From the NCBI GenBank assembly GCA_029553955.1, contig JAKPJZ010000188.1, positions 1 through 43,412 on the forward strand: a DNA stretch of 43,412 nucleotides, written 5' to 3'. The stretch's first letter is position 1. Every line of letters starts with the position of its first letter. Below the pieces are notes generated by a model. That model made no database searches. It was given only the letters and a program-made list of their open reading frames with translations, and was not told where the DNA came from. A program made the position numbers and the translations under genes. Shown here one piece after another: positions 7,913-16,066 of this stretch. Source of the stretch: Chloroflexota bacterium. GTDB taxonomy: Bacteria; Chloroflexota; Anaerolineae; SpSt-313.

Positions 7913-9652
7913 CTAGAACAGGCCCAGGATCTTGCCGGTCTCCAGGTCGATGTCAACGTCCACGAACGCAGGTCGGGTGGGCAGGCCCGGCATGGTGCGC
8001 ATGGCGCCGCAGAGCGGATACAGGAAGCCCGCGCCCGCGCTGGCCCGGATGTCGCGGATGGGCATGCGCCAGCCGCGCGGCGCGCCCTTGATCGCGGGGT
8101 CGTGCGTGAACGACAGGTGCGTCTTGGCCATGCAGATGGGCAGGCCGGCGAGGCCCATCTCGGTGAACATCTTGATCTTGCGCTCGGCCTCGGGCTCATA
8201 GTCCACGCCGTCGGCGCGGTAGATCTTGGTGGCGATGGTCTCGATCTTTTTCTTGATCGGCCACTCGTCGGGATACAGGAACTGGAAGTCGCTCTTCTTC
8301 TCGCAGGCTGCGACGATGGCTTCAGCCAGCTCGGCGCCGCCAGGGCCGCCCTTGGCGTGCACGTCGCTCAGGAAGGCGCCCTCGGCCCCCGCCTCGTCGG
8401 CCGCCCGCCGGACCATCTCGATCTCATCGGGGGTGTCGGTGGGGAACTTGTTGATCGCCACGACCACGGGCACGCCGAAGAGCCGCGCGTTCTCGATGTG
8501 CTGGATCAGGTTGGGCAGGCCCTTCGCGAGGAGCCCGAGGTCTTCCTGCCGGTAGGCCTGGTCGAGCGGCTTGCCGGCCACGACCTTGGGCCCGCCGCCG
8601 TGCATCTTGAGGGCGCGGATCGAGGCCACGATCACGACGCAGTTGGGCTTGAGGCCCGAGATGCGGCACTTGATGTCCATGAACTTTTCCATGCCGCAGT
8701 CGGCGCCAAAGCCGCTCTCGGTGACCACATAGTCGACCAGCTTGAGGGCGATGCGGTCGGCGATGATCGAGTTATTGCCTTGGGCGATGTTGGCGAAAGG
8801 CCCGGCGTGCACAAAAGCCGGGGTGCCTTCCAGCGTCTGCATCAGGTTGGGCATGATGGCCTCGCGCATCAGCACAGCCATGGCCCCGGCGACGCCCAGT
8901 TGCTCAGCCGTCAACGGCCGGCCGCTCTTGTCAAAGCCAAAGATGATGCGGCCCAGGCGCGCGCGGATGTCCTTCAGGTCCGAGCAGAGGGCCAGGATGG
9001 CCATGACTTCGGAGGCCACGCTGATGTCGTAGCCGCCCTGGCGTGGGCGTCCATCGTTCTTTGTGCCCAGGCCAAGGACAATGCTGCGCAGCGCCGCGTC
9101 GGAGATATCGACCACGCGGTTCCACATGATGGAATAGGGGTCGATATTGAGCTTCTTCGAGCCTGCCCGCTTCTCAAACTCCTCGTCGGAAGCCTCGCCC
9201 TCGTGCATGATGCGCGAGTCGATGGCCGCCGCGAGCAAGTTGTGCGCAGCGCTCACCGCATGGATGTCGCCGGTCAGGTGGAGGTTAAAGTCCTCCATCG
9301 GCACGACCTGGGCGTAGCCGCCGCCCGCCGCGCCGCCCTTGATGCCAAAGGTAGGGCCCATGGAGGGCTGGCGGATGCAGGTCATGACACTCCTGCCGAT
9401 GTAGCCAAGGCCTTGGCTTGCGCCGATGGTGGTGACCGTCTTGCCCTCACCCAGTGGGGTGGGGGTGATGGCCGTGACGTCGATGTACTTGCCGTCGGGC
9501 CGGTCTTGGAGCCGCTCGAGGACGTCGAGGTGGACCTTGGCTTTGTACTTGCCATAGTAGTCCAGGTCGTCCTCCGTGAGCCCGACGCTCGCCGCAATCT
9601 CTTTGATTGGTTTGAGCTTGGCTGCCTGGGCGATCTCGATGTCGCGAAGCAT
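7913..9652 (-). CDS. fhs: Formate-tetrahydrofolate ligase (10-formyl-THF synthetase)
   Basis: ATP-dependent activation of formate onto tetrahydrofolate, the entry step of the methyl branch. It has 579 residues against a usual 555-560. The P-loop TPLGEGKT is at residues 65-72, followed by the family blocks RQPSMGPTFGIKGGAAGGGY, FNLHLTGDIHAV and the GGGPKVVAGKPL segment. The C-terminus has AGAGFLYPLCG. The ATG at 9650-9652 has AGGAGG upstream. A TTGACA-N18-TAGTAT promoter candidate lies about 110 bases before it, so fhs may start its own transcript separately from folD. Confidence 0.97.
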   Translation of the reverse strand: MLRDIEIAQAAKLKPIKEIAASVGLTEDDLDYYGKYKAKVHLDVLERLQDRPDGKYIDVTAITPTPLGEGKTVTTIGASQGLGYIGRSVMTCIRQPSMGPTFGIKGGAAGGGYAQVVPMEDFNLHLTGDIHAVSAAHNLLAAAIDSRIMHEGEASDEEFEKRAGSKKLNIDPYSIMWNRVVDISDAALRSIVLGLGTKNDGRPRQGGYDISVASEVMAILALCSDLKDIRARLGRIIFGFDKSGRPLTAEQLGVAGAMAVLMREAIMPNLMQTLEGTPAFVHAGPFANIAQGNNSIIADRIALKLVDYVVTESGFGADCGMEKFMDIKCRISGLKPNCVVIVASIRALKMHGGGPKVVAGKPLDQAYRQEDLGLLAKGLPNLIQHIENARLFGVPVVVAINKFPTDTPDEIEMVRRAADEAGAEGAFLSDVHAKGGPGGAELAEAIVAACEKKSDFQFLYPDEWPIKKKIETIATKIYRADGVDYEPEAERKIKMFTEMGLAGLPICMAKTHLSFTHDPAIKGAPRGWRMPIRDIRASAGAGFLYPLCGAMRTMPGLPTRPAFVDVDIDLETGKILGLF

Positions 9653-9764
9653 GGGTGCCTCCTATTTGATGAGAAAAGCGATCCACACAGACGCCAACAA
9701 CTGGACTGGGGAGACGAGAGTATGTAGCTGCCAGGGCTCTGAGCTGGGGCAGCAGGGCCCGGCA

Positions 9765-9794
9765 ATACTACCACACGAGAACGCAGACTGTCAA
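9765..9794 (-). promoter_or_regulatory. Candidate sigma-70 promoter for fhs
   Basis: On the minus strand TTGACA (9794-9789) is followed after 18 bases by TAGTAT (9770-9765), about 113 bases before the fhs start. The -35 box is a perfect match and the -10 box matches 4 of 6. The rest of the 307-base gap 9653-9959 holds no gene I can support. Confidence 0.55.
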
Positions 9795-9959
9795 AGAACC
9801 GTACGACGATTTGGAGCGGCGGCTGCCCGCCGGCTTGTCGCCCGCTGCTCCAGGCGGCCACGCGACCCCGTGTGACGATATCGCCCTGCTCGCCGCGCGG
9901 GGCGGGGCCGGCCGGCGGCCGGCGCTCCGCGGCGCCGTGAGCGAGGGTTCTGTGAGCAC

Positions 9960-10817
9960 CTAGCGGTTCAAGAGCTGCTCCGCGGCACGGAGCGTGTTCT
10001 GCAGCAGCATGACGTTGGTCATGGGGCCGGTGCCGCCGGGGACGGGGGTGATGTAGCCCGCCACGGCCGCTGCCGACTCAAAGTCCACATCGCCGACCAT
10101 GGCGCCGCTATCGCGATTCATGCCAAAGTCGATGACTACCGCGCCCGGCTTGATCATGTCGCCCGTGATGATGCGCGCCTTGCCCACCGCGGCCACGAGG
10201 ATGTCGGCCTGGCGGGTCACTGCGCCCAGGTCCACCGTCCGCGAGTGGCAGATGGTGACGGTCGCGTGCTGGTGCAGCAGCAGGCAGGCCATGGGCTTGC
10301 CCACGATGTTCGAGCGCCCGACGACCACCGCCTGCGCGCCCTTGAGCGCGACCTGGTAGCGTCGCAGGATCTCCATGCCGCCCGCGGGCGTCGCGGGCAC
10401 AAAGTAGTCACCCGCATCCTGCAGCAGGCGCCCAGCGTTTTCGGGGTGCACGCCGTCCACGTCCTTGGCCACCGAGAGGGCGGCCACCACCGCGACCCCA
10501 TCCACGCCCTTGGGCAGCGGCTCTTGCACCATGATGCCGTGCACTGCCGGGTCGGCGCTGAGCTGGGCCACCAGGGCCACGATTTCCTGCTGGCTGGCAC
10601 TATCGGGCAGCGTGTGCAACTGGAAGGCCATCCCCGCTGCCTCGAAGGCCTTGGCGATCTGGCGGGCATAGCTCACCGAGGCCGGGTCTTCGCCGGCGCG
10701 CACCACGGCCAGGCCGGGCACCGTGTTCCAGCGCGCCTTGAAATCGGCTGCTGCCTGCGCCATTTCGGCGCGCATCGCCTTTGAGAGCTCTCTGCCGTCG
10801 AGGATTGTTGCTGTCAT
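9960..10817 (-). CDS. folD: FolD-family methylene-THF dehydrogenase, cyclohydrolase lysine missing
   Basis: Family of bifunctional NAD(P)-dependent methylene-tetrahydrofolate dehydrogenase/methenyl-THF cyclohydrolase, 285 residues, the usual length. Family motifs present are GEDPAS, GIMVQEPLP, DVDGVHPENAGRL, VVGRSNIVGKP, DFGMN and TPVPGGTGPMT. The catalytic YxxxK motif reads Y50-A-R-Q-I54, so the lysine needed for cyclohydrolase activity is replaced by isoleucine (codon ATC). The usual PCTPxG is PATPAG. With fchA immediately upstream (4 bases between stop and start), this FolD may act mainly as a dehydrogenase. The ATG at 10815-10817 is chosen; a longer frame overlaps fchA. Confidence 0.93.
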   Translation of the reverse strand: MTATILDGRELSKAMRAEMAQAAADFKARWNTVPGLAVVRAGEDPASVSYARQIAKAFEAAGMAFQLHTLPDSASQQEIVALVAQLSADPAVHGIMVQEPLPKGVDGVAVVAALSVAKDVDGVHPENAGRLLQDAGDYFVPATPAGGMEILRRYQVALKGAQAVVVGRSNIVGKPMACLLLHQHATVTICHSRTVDLGAVTRQADILVAAVGKARIITGDMIKPGAVVIDFGMNRDSGAMVGDVDFESAAAVAGYITPVPGGTGPMTNVMLLQNTLRAAEQLLNR

Positions 10818-10821
10818 GCTA

Positions 10822-11451
10822 TCACCCCGCAATCGTCTTGTGTACAATCTCCATCACCTGGGCCTCGGTCTCGGCCGCTGCGGCCTCGAGCTCGGCCATC
10901 TTGCGCTGCGCCTCAGCCACATAGGCCGCGTCGTTGATGCTGGCCAGGTTGATCTCCACATTGAGCAGCGCCGAGCGCAGCGAGGCCTTGCCCAGCAGGG
11001 CGCCGACGCCGGCATCGCTGACGGCCCACTTGTTGCCCAGTCGCGCGGCAGGCAGCGCCAGTTGCACCACCTGGCCACAGCGCTCGGCGATGCGCATCGG
11101 CACGTCGGCGGCGGCCTTGAAGCGCTCTTGCAGCAGGGCCTCGCGTGTCGCCTTTTCCTCGTCGGTGTTGCGCGGCAGACGATAGGCAGCCATCACCTGG
11201 CCGTAGGCCTGGGTATCGGCTTCCAGGAGCCTGGGCAACTGCTCGCGGATGGCCTCGGTCTGCGCCAGGATGCCGCGCATCTCCTGCTCTACCGCTTCGT
11301 AGCCCTTCTTGCCGATGGTCAGGTTGCAGACCATGCTGACCAAGGCCGCGCCAAGCGCCCCGGCCAGGGCGGCCCCTGAGCCGCCTCCGGGCACAGGCTC
11401 CTTCGACGCCAACGCATCGAGGAACTGGTTCAGTGCTTGATCGGTGAACAT
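10822..11451 (-). CDS. fchA: Methenyl-THF cyclohydrolase (FTCD cyclodeaminase-like)
   Basis: All-helical FchA family protein related to the cyclodeaminase domain of FTCD, 209 residues. It interconverts 10-formyl-THF and methenyl-THF. The signature VPGGGSGAALAGALGAALVSMV (residues about 20-40) is followed by LTIGKKGY and, near the C-terminus, a DAGVGALL segment and NVEINLASIND, all as in the family. The ATG at 11449-11451 has AGAGGAGG eight bases upstream; a longer frame adds 12 unlikely residues. The downstream folD begins 4 bases after this stop, so the pair is probably translationally coupled. It supplies the activity that this FolD seems to have lost. Confidence 0.93.
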   Translation of the reverse strand: MFTDQALNQFLDALASKEPVPGGGSGAALAGALGAALVSMVCNLTIGKKGYEAVEQEMRGILAQTEAIREQLPRLLEADTQAYGQVMAAYRLPRNTDEEKATREALLQERFKAAADVPMRIAERCGQVVQLALPAARLGNKWAVSDAGVGALLGKASLRSALLNVEINLASINDAAYVAEAQRKMAELEAAAAETEAQVMEIVHKTIAG

Positions 11452-11577
11452 GAACGCCCGTCCTCCTCTCAGATTGTGCAGGCACACAATGAGCGGGCAA
11501 ACGCCCGTGCGCTGCCCGCCACAGGATCGTCAACAGGGGGTTTATGAGTTCGATGCACATGGCACGAGCCGCAAGCG

Positions 11578-12633
11578 CTACCGGGCCAAATAGTCCCGTA
11601 ACTGCTGGCTCCGGCTCGTCTGGCGCAGCTTGCCCAGTGCCTGGGTCTCGATCTGCCGGATGCGCTCGCGGGTGAGGCCGAAGCGCAGCCCCACCTCGTC
11701 GAGGGTGTAGCTGTGGCCATCGCGCAGGCCGTAGCGCAAGCGCAGCACCATCTCCTCGCGGGCCGTCAGCGTCGCCAACACCACTTCGGTCTGCTCGCGC
11801 AGCAGCGTGGCCCAGGTAGCCTCTGAGGGCACCCGCGCCGTGTCGTCTTCCACAAAATCGCCCAGACAGCCGTCCTGATCCTCGCCAACCGGCATGTCGA
11901 GTGACAGCGGCTGCTGTGCCTGCTTGAGGATGGTCTGGATGCGCTCGGCCGGAATGCCGGTGCGCGCGGCCAGCTCGGCAGCATCGGGCTCGCGGCCCAG
12001 CTCTTGCACCATGCTCCGGGCCGCCCGCATCACCTGGCTCAAGCGCTCGCAGGTGTGCACGGGGAGCCGGATGATGCGCCCCTGCTCGGCCAGTGCCCGG
12101 GTGATGGCCTGGCGGATCCACCAGGTGGCGTAGGTGCTGAGCTTGTAGCCGCGACGCGAGTCGAACTTTTCGACAGCGCGGATCAAGCCAATGTTGCCCT
12201 CTTGGATCAGGTCGGACAGGGAGACGCCCAAGCCCGCGTAGCGTTTGGCCACACTGACCACCAGGCGATAGTTGGCGCTTATTAGCTGCTGCCGCGCCCG
12301 GGAACCCTCTTCGGCCAAGTGCTCCAGATGGACCTTGCGGTCGTTCGGAGGATGGCGCCGCGCCTGCAGCGCCCGCCTGGCCCGGCGCCCGCGCTCCAGC
12401 TGCCTGGCGAGGCGCTGCTCCTCCCGTGCGGTCAGGAGTGGGATGCGGCTGATCTCGTAGAGGTAGAGAGCCATCACATCGTCGGTCGCCGCGTCGCCCG
12501 GTTCCTGGCGCGGCCGACGGCTGGCTCGAGGTACTGTGGTGTCGAGTCGAGGCGCTCCTGGCTTCTCGCTGGGGATGCGGCCATCCGGATCGCAACCGAC
12601 GGAGCAGAGTGGTCGCGGTGCCCCAGTGCGCAT
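11578..12633 (-). CDS. RNA polymerase sigma-70 family factor (SigA-like, group 1/2)
   Basis: A 351-residue sigma factor of the RpoD/SigA type. Region 1.2 is at about residues 52-70 (VMALYLYEISRIPLLTAREE). Region 2 is at about 114-182, with the ANYRLVVSVAKRY, DLIQEGNIGLIRAVEKFD and STYATWWIRQAI blocks. Region 3 is at about 190-265. Region 4 is at about 280-345, with the helix-turn-helix LDEVGLRFGLTRERIRQIE. The first 50 residues are variable. It lacks the long acidic region 1.1 of the main housekeeping factor, so a group 2 factor is likely. It lies inside the Wood-Ljungdahl gene run with its own TATAAT promoter, so it might control that run. The start ATG has AAGGGG seven bases upstream. Confidence 0.93.
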   Translation of the reverse strand: MRTGAPRPLCSVGCDPDGRIPSEKPGAPRLDTTVPRASRRPRQEPGDAATDDVMALYLYEISRIPLLTAREEQRLARQLERGRRARRALQARRHPPNDRKVHLEHLAEEGSRARQQLISANYRLVVSVAKRYAGLGVSLSDLIQEGNIGLIRAVEKFDSRRGYKLSTYATWWIRQAITRALAEQGRIIRLPVHTCERLSQVMRAARSMVQELGREPDAAELAARTGIPAERIQTILKQAQQPLSLDMPVGEDQDGCLGDFVEDDTARVPSEATWATLLREQTEVVLATLTAREEMVLRLRYGLRDGHSYTLDEVGLRFGLTRERIRQIETQALGKLRQTSRSQQLRDYLAR

Positions 12634-12690
12634 AGGGATCCCCTTTCATCAGCAACGGAAAGATGACGTACCCTATCCGACTCTATGTAC

Positions 12691-12719
12691 ATTATAACAC
12701 AAATGGATTCCGGCGGCAA
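12691..12719 (-). promoter_or_regulatory. Candidate promoter of the sigma factor gene
   Basis: On the minus strand TTGCCG (12719-12714), a 17-base spacer and a perfect TATAAT (12696-12691). The predicted transcript would begin about 50 bases before the sigma gene ATG. The hdrA promoter has the same TTGCC(N)-N17-TATAAT layout. Confidence 0.75.
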
Positions 12720-12736
12720 TAGGTTTTGCGAGTGAG

Positions 12737-12782
12737 CCCTGTAAACCTGACAGGTCTCCGAAGATCTGTCAGGTTTACAGGG
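12737..12782. repeat. CCTGACAGG-family palindrome, copy 1
   Basis: CCCTGTAAACCTGACAG (12737-12753) pairs perfectly with 12766-12782 across a 12-base centre GTCTCCGAAGAT. It lies between the hdrCB stop and the sigma promoter, so it could end the hdrCB transcript. The same core recurs at 20229, 32100 and 36689. Confidence 0.8.
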
Positions 12783-12799
12783 TCTGCCCACGCACTGTT

Positions 12800-14221
12800 C
12801 TACACGATGCCCTTCGCCCTCAAGAGCGGCATGGGGTCGGTGAGGTGTTTGCCGAGGCCGAGCGCCTTCGGCGCCACGCCGTAGGCCAGGCCCATGAGCT
12901 GGGTCAGGTAGATGATCGGCATGCGGCTGTCGCCCAGCTCGAGCAGGTTCTGCCGCGAGTCGAGGTTGACGTGGCAGAGTGGACAGGCCACCACCACCGC
13001 GTCGGCGCCCACCCCTTGGGCATTGCGCAGGATCTTGTGCACCAGCTCGAGCATCACCGGGAGTTGGCTCAACCCTACAGAGCCGCCGCAGCACTCGGTC
13101 TTGTACGACCAGTCGAGCGACTCGGCGCCGAGCAGCTCCACGATGCGGTCCATGTTGACGGGGTACTCGGGGTTGGGCTGTTGCAGCACCTTGGGCGGCC
13201 GCGTAAGCAGGCAGCCATAGTAGCAGACGACCTTGAGCCCCGCGAGCGGCTTGGTCACGCGCTCGGCGATGCGCTCGAGCCCCACGCGCTCCTCGAGCGT
13301 CTCCAGCAGGTGCTGCACGCGCACCGGGCGGTCGAAATCGTAGCCTGTCTCGCGTGCCGCTGCGGCCTTGAGCTCGGGCTCGTGCTCCGCGTCGTAGACT
13401 GCTGCCTTGCTGCGCTCGTAGCACGAGGCGCAGGGCATCATCACGCTGTCTTGCCCCGAATCTTGGAAGAGCTTGAGGTTGCGCAGCGGCAGCACCGTCG
13501 CCAGCTTGTGGTCGGTGGTGTGGGCGGGCGATGTACCGCAGCACACCCAGCCCTTGGGCTCCACCAGCTCCAGGTCGAGCGCCTCGGCCACGGCCTCGGT
13601 CGACATGCCGAAATCGATCGCCGTGGCGTGCAGCGAGCAGCCCGGGTAGTAACCGACAGCCAGCTTCTCGGCAGCCGGCTTGGGCGCGGGCCTGCCGCGC
13701 CCCGATACCTCGGGCAGCAGATTGAGCTTGCGAGCGGCGAACATGCGCATGGCCATCGGCAGGTCGGCGGTGATCACCTGGTGCAGGTCCAGGTGGCCGC
13801 CGAAGAACATGCGCGCGTACAGCTCGCCCATCAGGCCCAGCTCGTACATGCGGCCAAAGAACTTGATGCCGCGCAGCGCCGCGTCGCTGAACATCTTGAC
13901 CGGCGGCACGCCCGGGCGCACGCGCTCTTCCTGGGCCATGATGCGCAGCGTCTCCAGCACGCGCGCCACGTCCAGGTCCTGGGGGCAGCGCGTGGTGCAC
14001 GTCTGGCAGGTGGTGCACAGCCAGATCGACCTGGAGCGCAGCGCCTCGTCGCGGCGGTTGAGCTGCATGGCGCGCATGACCTGGTTGGGCGCCAGGTCAT
14101 AGTGCTCGGCCACCGGGCAGCCGGCGGTGCAGCGCTTGCACTGATAGCACTGGTAGACGTTCACGCCCGCCCGCTCGGCGATCTCTGCGGCGAGGGTGCG
14201 CTCAGAGACGGCGACATTCAC
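12800..14221 (-). CDS. hdrCB: Fused heterodisulfide reductase-like HdrC-HdrB protein
   Basis: A 473-residue fusion. The N-terminal HdrC part has two 4Fe-4S motifs (CYQCKRCTAGCP and CTTCQTCTTRCP). The C-terminal HdrB part has two CCG domains (YPGCSLHATA...WVCCG...PCASC, then YYGCLLTRP...TECCGG...ACPLCH), which in HdrB bind the noncubane clusters. In Moorella, HdrABC with MvhD and MetFV forms a methylene-THF reductase complex, and the neighbours here (metF, metV, mvhD, hdrA) match. The start is a GTG at 14219-14221, preceded by AAGGAGG; the frame is open upstream but an ATG farther back lies in the hairpin repeat. The fusion of C and B is notable. Confidence 0.9.
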   Translation of the reverse strand: MNVAVSERTLAAEIAERAGVNVYQCYQCKRCTAGCPVAEHYDLAPNQVMRAMQLNRRDEALRSRSIWLCTTCQTCTTRCPQDLDVARVLETLRIMAQEERVRPGVPPVKMFSDAALRGIKFFGRMYELGLMGELYARMFFGGHLDLHQVITADLPMAMRMFAARKLNLLPEVSGRGRPAPKPAAEKLAVGYYPGCSLHATAIDFGMSTEAVAEALDLELVEPKGWVCCGTSPAHTTDHKLATVLPLRNLKLFQDSGQDSVMMPCASCYERSKAAVYDAEHEPELKAAAARETGYDFDRPVRVQHLLETLEERVGLERIAERVTKPLAGLKVVCYYGCLLTRPPKVLQQPNPEYPVNMDRIVELLGAESLDWSYKTECCGGSVGLSQLPVMLELVHKILRNAQGVGADAVVVACPLCHVNLDSRQNLLELGDSRMPIIYLTQLMGLAYGVAPKALGLGKHLTDPMPLLRAKGIV

Positions 14222-14252
14222 AGAAGCCCCTCCTTCCCACCACCCCGAAACC

Positions 14253-14307
14253 GTAGGCGCGGCATGTTGCCGCGAGCCTGAGTTGCGCGGCAACATGCCG
14301 CGGCTAC
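14253..14307. repeat. 22-bp inverted repeat between metF and hdrCB
   Basis: The arms 14253-14274 and 14286-14307 are complementary with one mismatch around an 11-base loop; the core is GCGGCATGTTGCCGCG. It would form a strong hairpin in the metF-hdrCB transcript and may set their relative expression. Confidence 0.75.
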
Positions 14308-14324
14308 GCTGTACGCCGGCACGG

Positions 14325-15251
14325 TCATTCCACCACCGGTCGCGGCAAGAGGCCCGCCAGCTCCAGGATCTCGGGGATGGCTTCCTCCCATTCCACCGAC
14401 ATGATGTGCACGCCCGCCACGCCGGGGATCTCGCGCACTTGGTGGATGATCTCGGCGCAGATGCGGATGCCTTCCTTTTTGCGCTCTTCCTTGGGCACCC
14501 GCTCCATGCGCTGTACCACCGAATCGGGCACGTCCATGCCGGCCACCTTGGTCTGCATGTAGCGCGCCATCGCCGGCGATTTGACCGGCCCCACCCCGGC
14601 CAGGATGTGGACCTTTTCGTGCACGCCCAGGTCGCGCACCCGCTTCATGTATTCGGCGAATTTGGGCACGTTGTAGATGAGCTGCGTCTGCACGAAATCG
14701 GCGCCGGCCTTGGCCTTTTTGGCCAGGCGCAGCGGGCGATAGTCGAAGGGGTCGGCGAAGGGGTTGGCCGCCGCGCCGAGGAAGAAGCGTGGCTCGACAT
14801 CCATGGCCTCGCCGCACTGGAACTTTTTCTCGTCGCGCATGGCGCGCACGATCTGCAGGAGCTGCATCGAGTCGATATCATAGACGTTCTTCGACCCCGG
14901 GTGGTTGCCGAAGGTCTGATGATCGCCCGAGAGGCAGAGCAGGTTGCGCAGCCCCAGCGCGTAGGCCCCCAGGAGGTCCGACTGGATGGCGATGCGGTTG
15001 CGATCGCGGCAGGTCATCTGGATGATGGGCTCGAGCCCTTCGTGCAGCAGGATGGCGCCCGCGGCGATGCTCGACATGCGCACCACCGCCGTCTGGTTGT
15101 CGGTGATGTTGACGCCGTCGACATAGCCCTTGAGCAGCCTGGCCTTGCGGCGGATCACTTCGGCGCCGGCGCTCTTGGGGGGGCCCAGCTCGCCGGTCGC
15201 GGCGAAATAGCCGGCGGTGAGGATGCGCTCGAGATTGCTGCCCGATTTCAT
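14325..15251 (-). CDS. metF: Methylenetetrahydrofolate reductase
   Basis: Reduces methylene-THF to methyl-THF, the last methyl-branch step before the corrinoid protein. It has 308 residues with the flavin TIM-barrel look of MetF: residues 14-25 YFAATGELGPPK (the catalytic glutamate region), then DGVNITDNQ, NLLCLSGDHQTFGNHPG, and a GADFVQTQLIYN segment. Its ATG overlaps the metV TGA in the sequence ATGA, so translation is probably coupled. The metV partner and the Hdr genes around it point to the multi-subunit, Hdr-linked type rather than the simple NADH enzyme. GGGAGG precedes the start. Confidence 0.95.
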   Translation of the reverse strand: MKSGSNLERILTAGYFAATGELGPPKSAGAEVIRRKARLLKGYVDGVNITDNQTAVVRMSSIAAGAILLHEGLEPIIQMTCRDRNRIAIQSDLLGAYALGLRNLLCLSGDHQTFGNHPGSKNVYDIDSMQLLQIVRAMRDEKKFQCGEAMDVEPRFFLGAAANPFADPFDYRPLRLAKKAKAGADFVQTQLIYNVPKFAEYMKRVRDLGVHEKVHILAGVGPVKSPAMARYMQTKVAGMDVPDSVVQRMERVPKEERKKEGIRICAEIIHQVREIPGVAGVHIMSVEWEEAIPEILELAGLLPRPVVE

Positions 15252-15916
15252 GCTCGCAGGTCCTCCCTCACGATCTTGCGCGGGCCGCCGTCACGGCTGG
15301 TCCGCCAATCGCGCGGCGGCTCGATCTCCAGCATGTAGTCCTGCTCGCCCAGAGTGCTGAGGCGGTCGTAGATCAACTGCCAGCCGCAGTCGATCTCGGG
15401 GTTGACCTCGCACTTGCCGCGCTGCGAGCCGCCGCAGGGGCCGTTCATCAGGCTCTTCGAGCAGCGCGCCACCGGGCACACGCCGCCGGTCTTGCCGAGC
15501 AGGCAGTTGCCGCAGGCCTGGCAGCGCTCTTGCCACACGCCGTGCTCGGTCGGCAGGCCGAGGAAGGTCGTGTTCAGCGCCGGCACCACACGCACCGTGG
15601 GGAAGCGCTGGGCAATGGCCTGCACGCCGATGGCGCAGGCCAGCGAGAGCACCGTGTCGGCGGACGTGATCTTGTCGGCCACGGCGTCGAGGTACTCCCA
15701 CTCGCATTGGCGCTGGACCGTCTCCTCCGCCGTCTCGATCGGCTCGCCGGCCACCTGGCGCGCGATACGCAGTTCGGCGGCCAGGATGCCGACCTCCTTC
15801 TCGCCGCCTGCCATGCAGACCGTGACACAGGTGCCGCAGCCCAGGAGCAGCACCCACTTCCGCCCCGCGAGCAGGCTCTGGATCTCGGCCAAAGGTTTGC
15901 GCTCGGCAATGATCAT
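15248..15916 (-). CDS. metV: MetV, zinc/iron-sulfur partner of methylene-THF reductase
   Basis: A 222-residue cysteine-rich protein of the MetV (MTHFR C-terminal) family, which forms the MetFV core in acetogens. Cysteine groups are seen at GCGTCVTVCMAGGEKE (residues about 26-41), CQACGNCLLGKTGGVCPVARC and NGPCGGSQRGKCEV. These fit the cluster- and zinc-binding segments that pass electrons to MetF. The ATG at 15914-15916 has GGAGG seven bases upstream. It overlaps metF by four bases. Its position between mvhD and metF is close to the Moorella metVF-hdr-mvhD cluster, although the gene order differs. Confidence 0.93.
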   Translation of the reverse strand: MIIAERKPLAEIQSLLAGRKWVLLLGCGTCVTVCMAGGEKEVGILAAELRIARQVAGEPIETAEETVQRQCEWEYLDAVADKITSADTVLSLACAIGVQAIAQRFPTVRVVPALNTTFLGLPTEHGVWQERCQACGNCLLGKTGGVCPVARCSKSLMNGPCGGSQRGKCEVNPEIDCGWQLIYDRLSTLGEQDYMLEIEPPRDWRTSRDGGPRKIVREDLRA

Positions 15917-15928
15917 GAGAACCTCCGG

Positions 15929-16066
15929 ATGCGTGAAACGTGATGCGTGAGACGTGATGCGTGACCAGCCTGTTGCGTATTGCGTGTTCCGTCTTCACGT
16001 CACGATACAACGGAACACGCAATACGCAACACGTGCCCCTCACGTGTCACGCGTCACGTATCACCC
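15929..16066. repeat. Inverted pair of degenerate 7-bp repeat arrays (locus 2)
   Basis: Heptads such as ATGCGTG, AAACGTG and AGACGTG run left to right, then TGTTGCG, TATTGCG and TGTTCCG. After a short spacer an inverted array carries the complementary kind, with a perfectly matching inner part (ACGGAACACGCAATACGCAA against the left side). The right array runs into the 3' end of mvhD: the last mvhD codons (VIRDA and the TGA stop) are array sequence. Confidence 0.85.

Noticed and set aside
10913..12655. A 580-codon open frame on the minus strand across fchA and sigma
   Set aside because: It overlaps two well-supported genes in another frame and is Arg/Pro/Ala-rich, typical of high-GC shadows.
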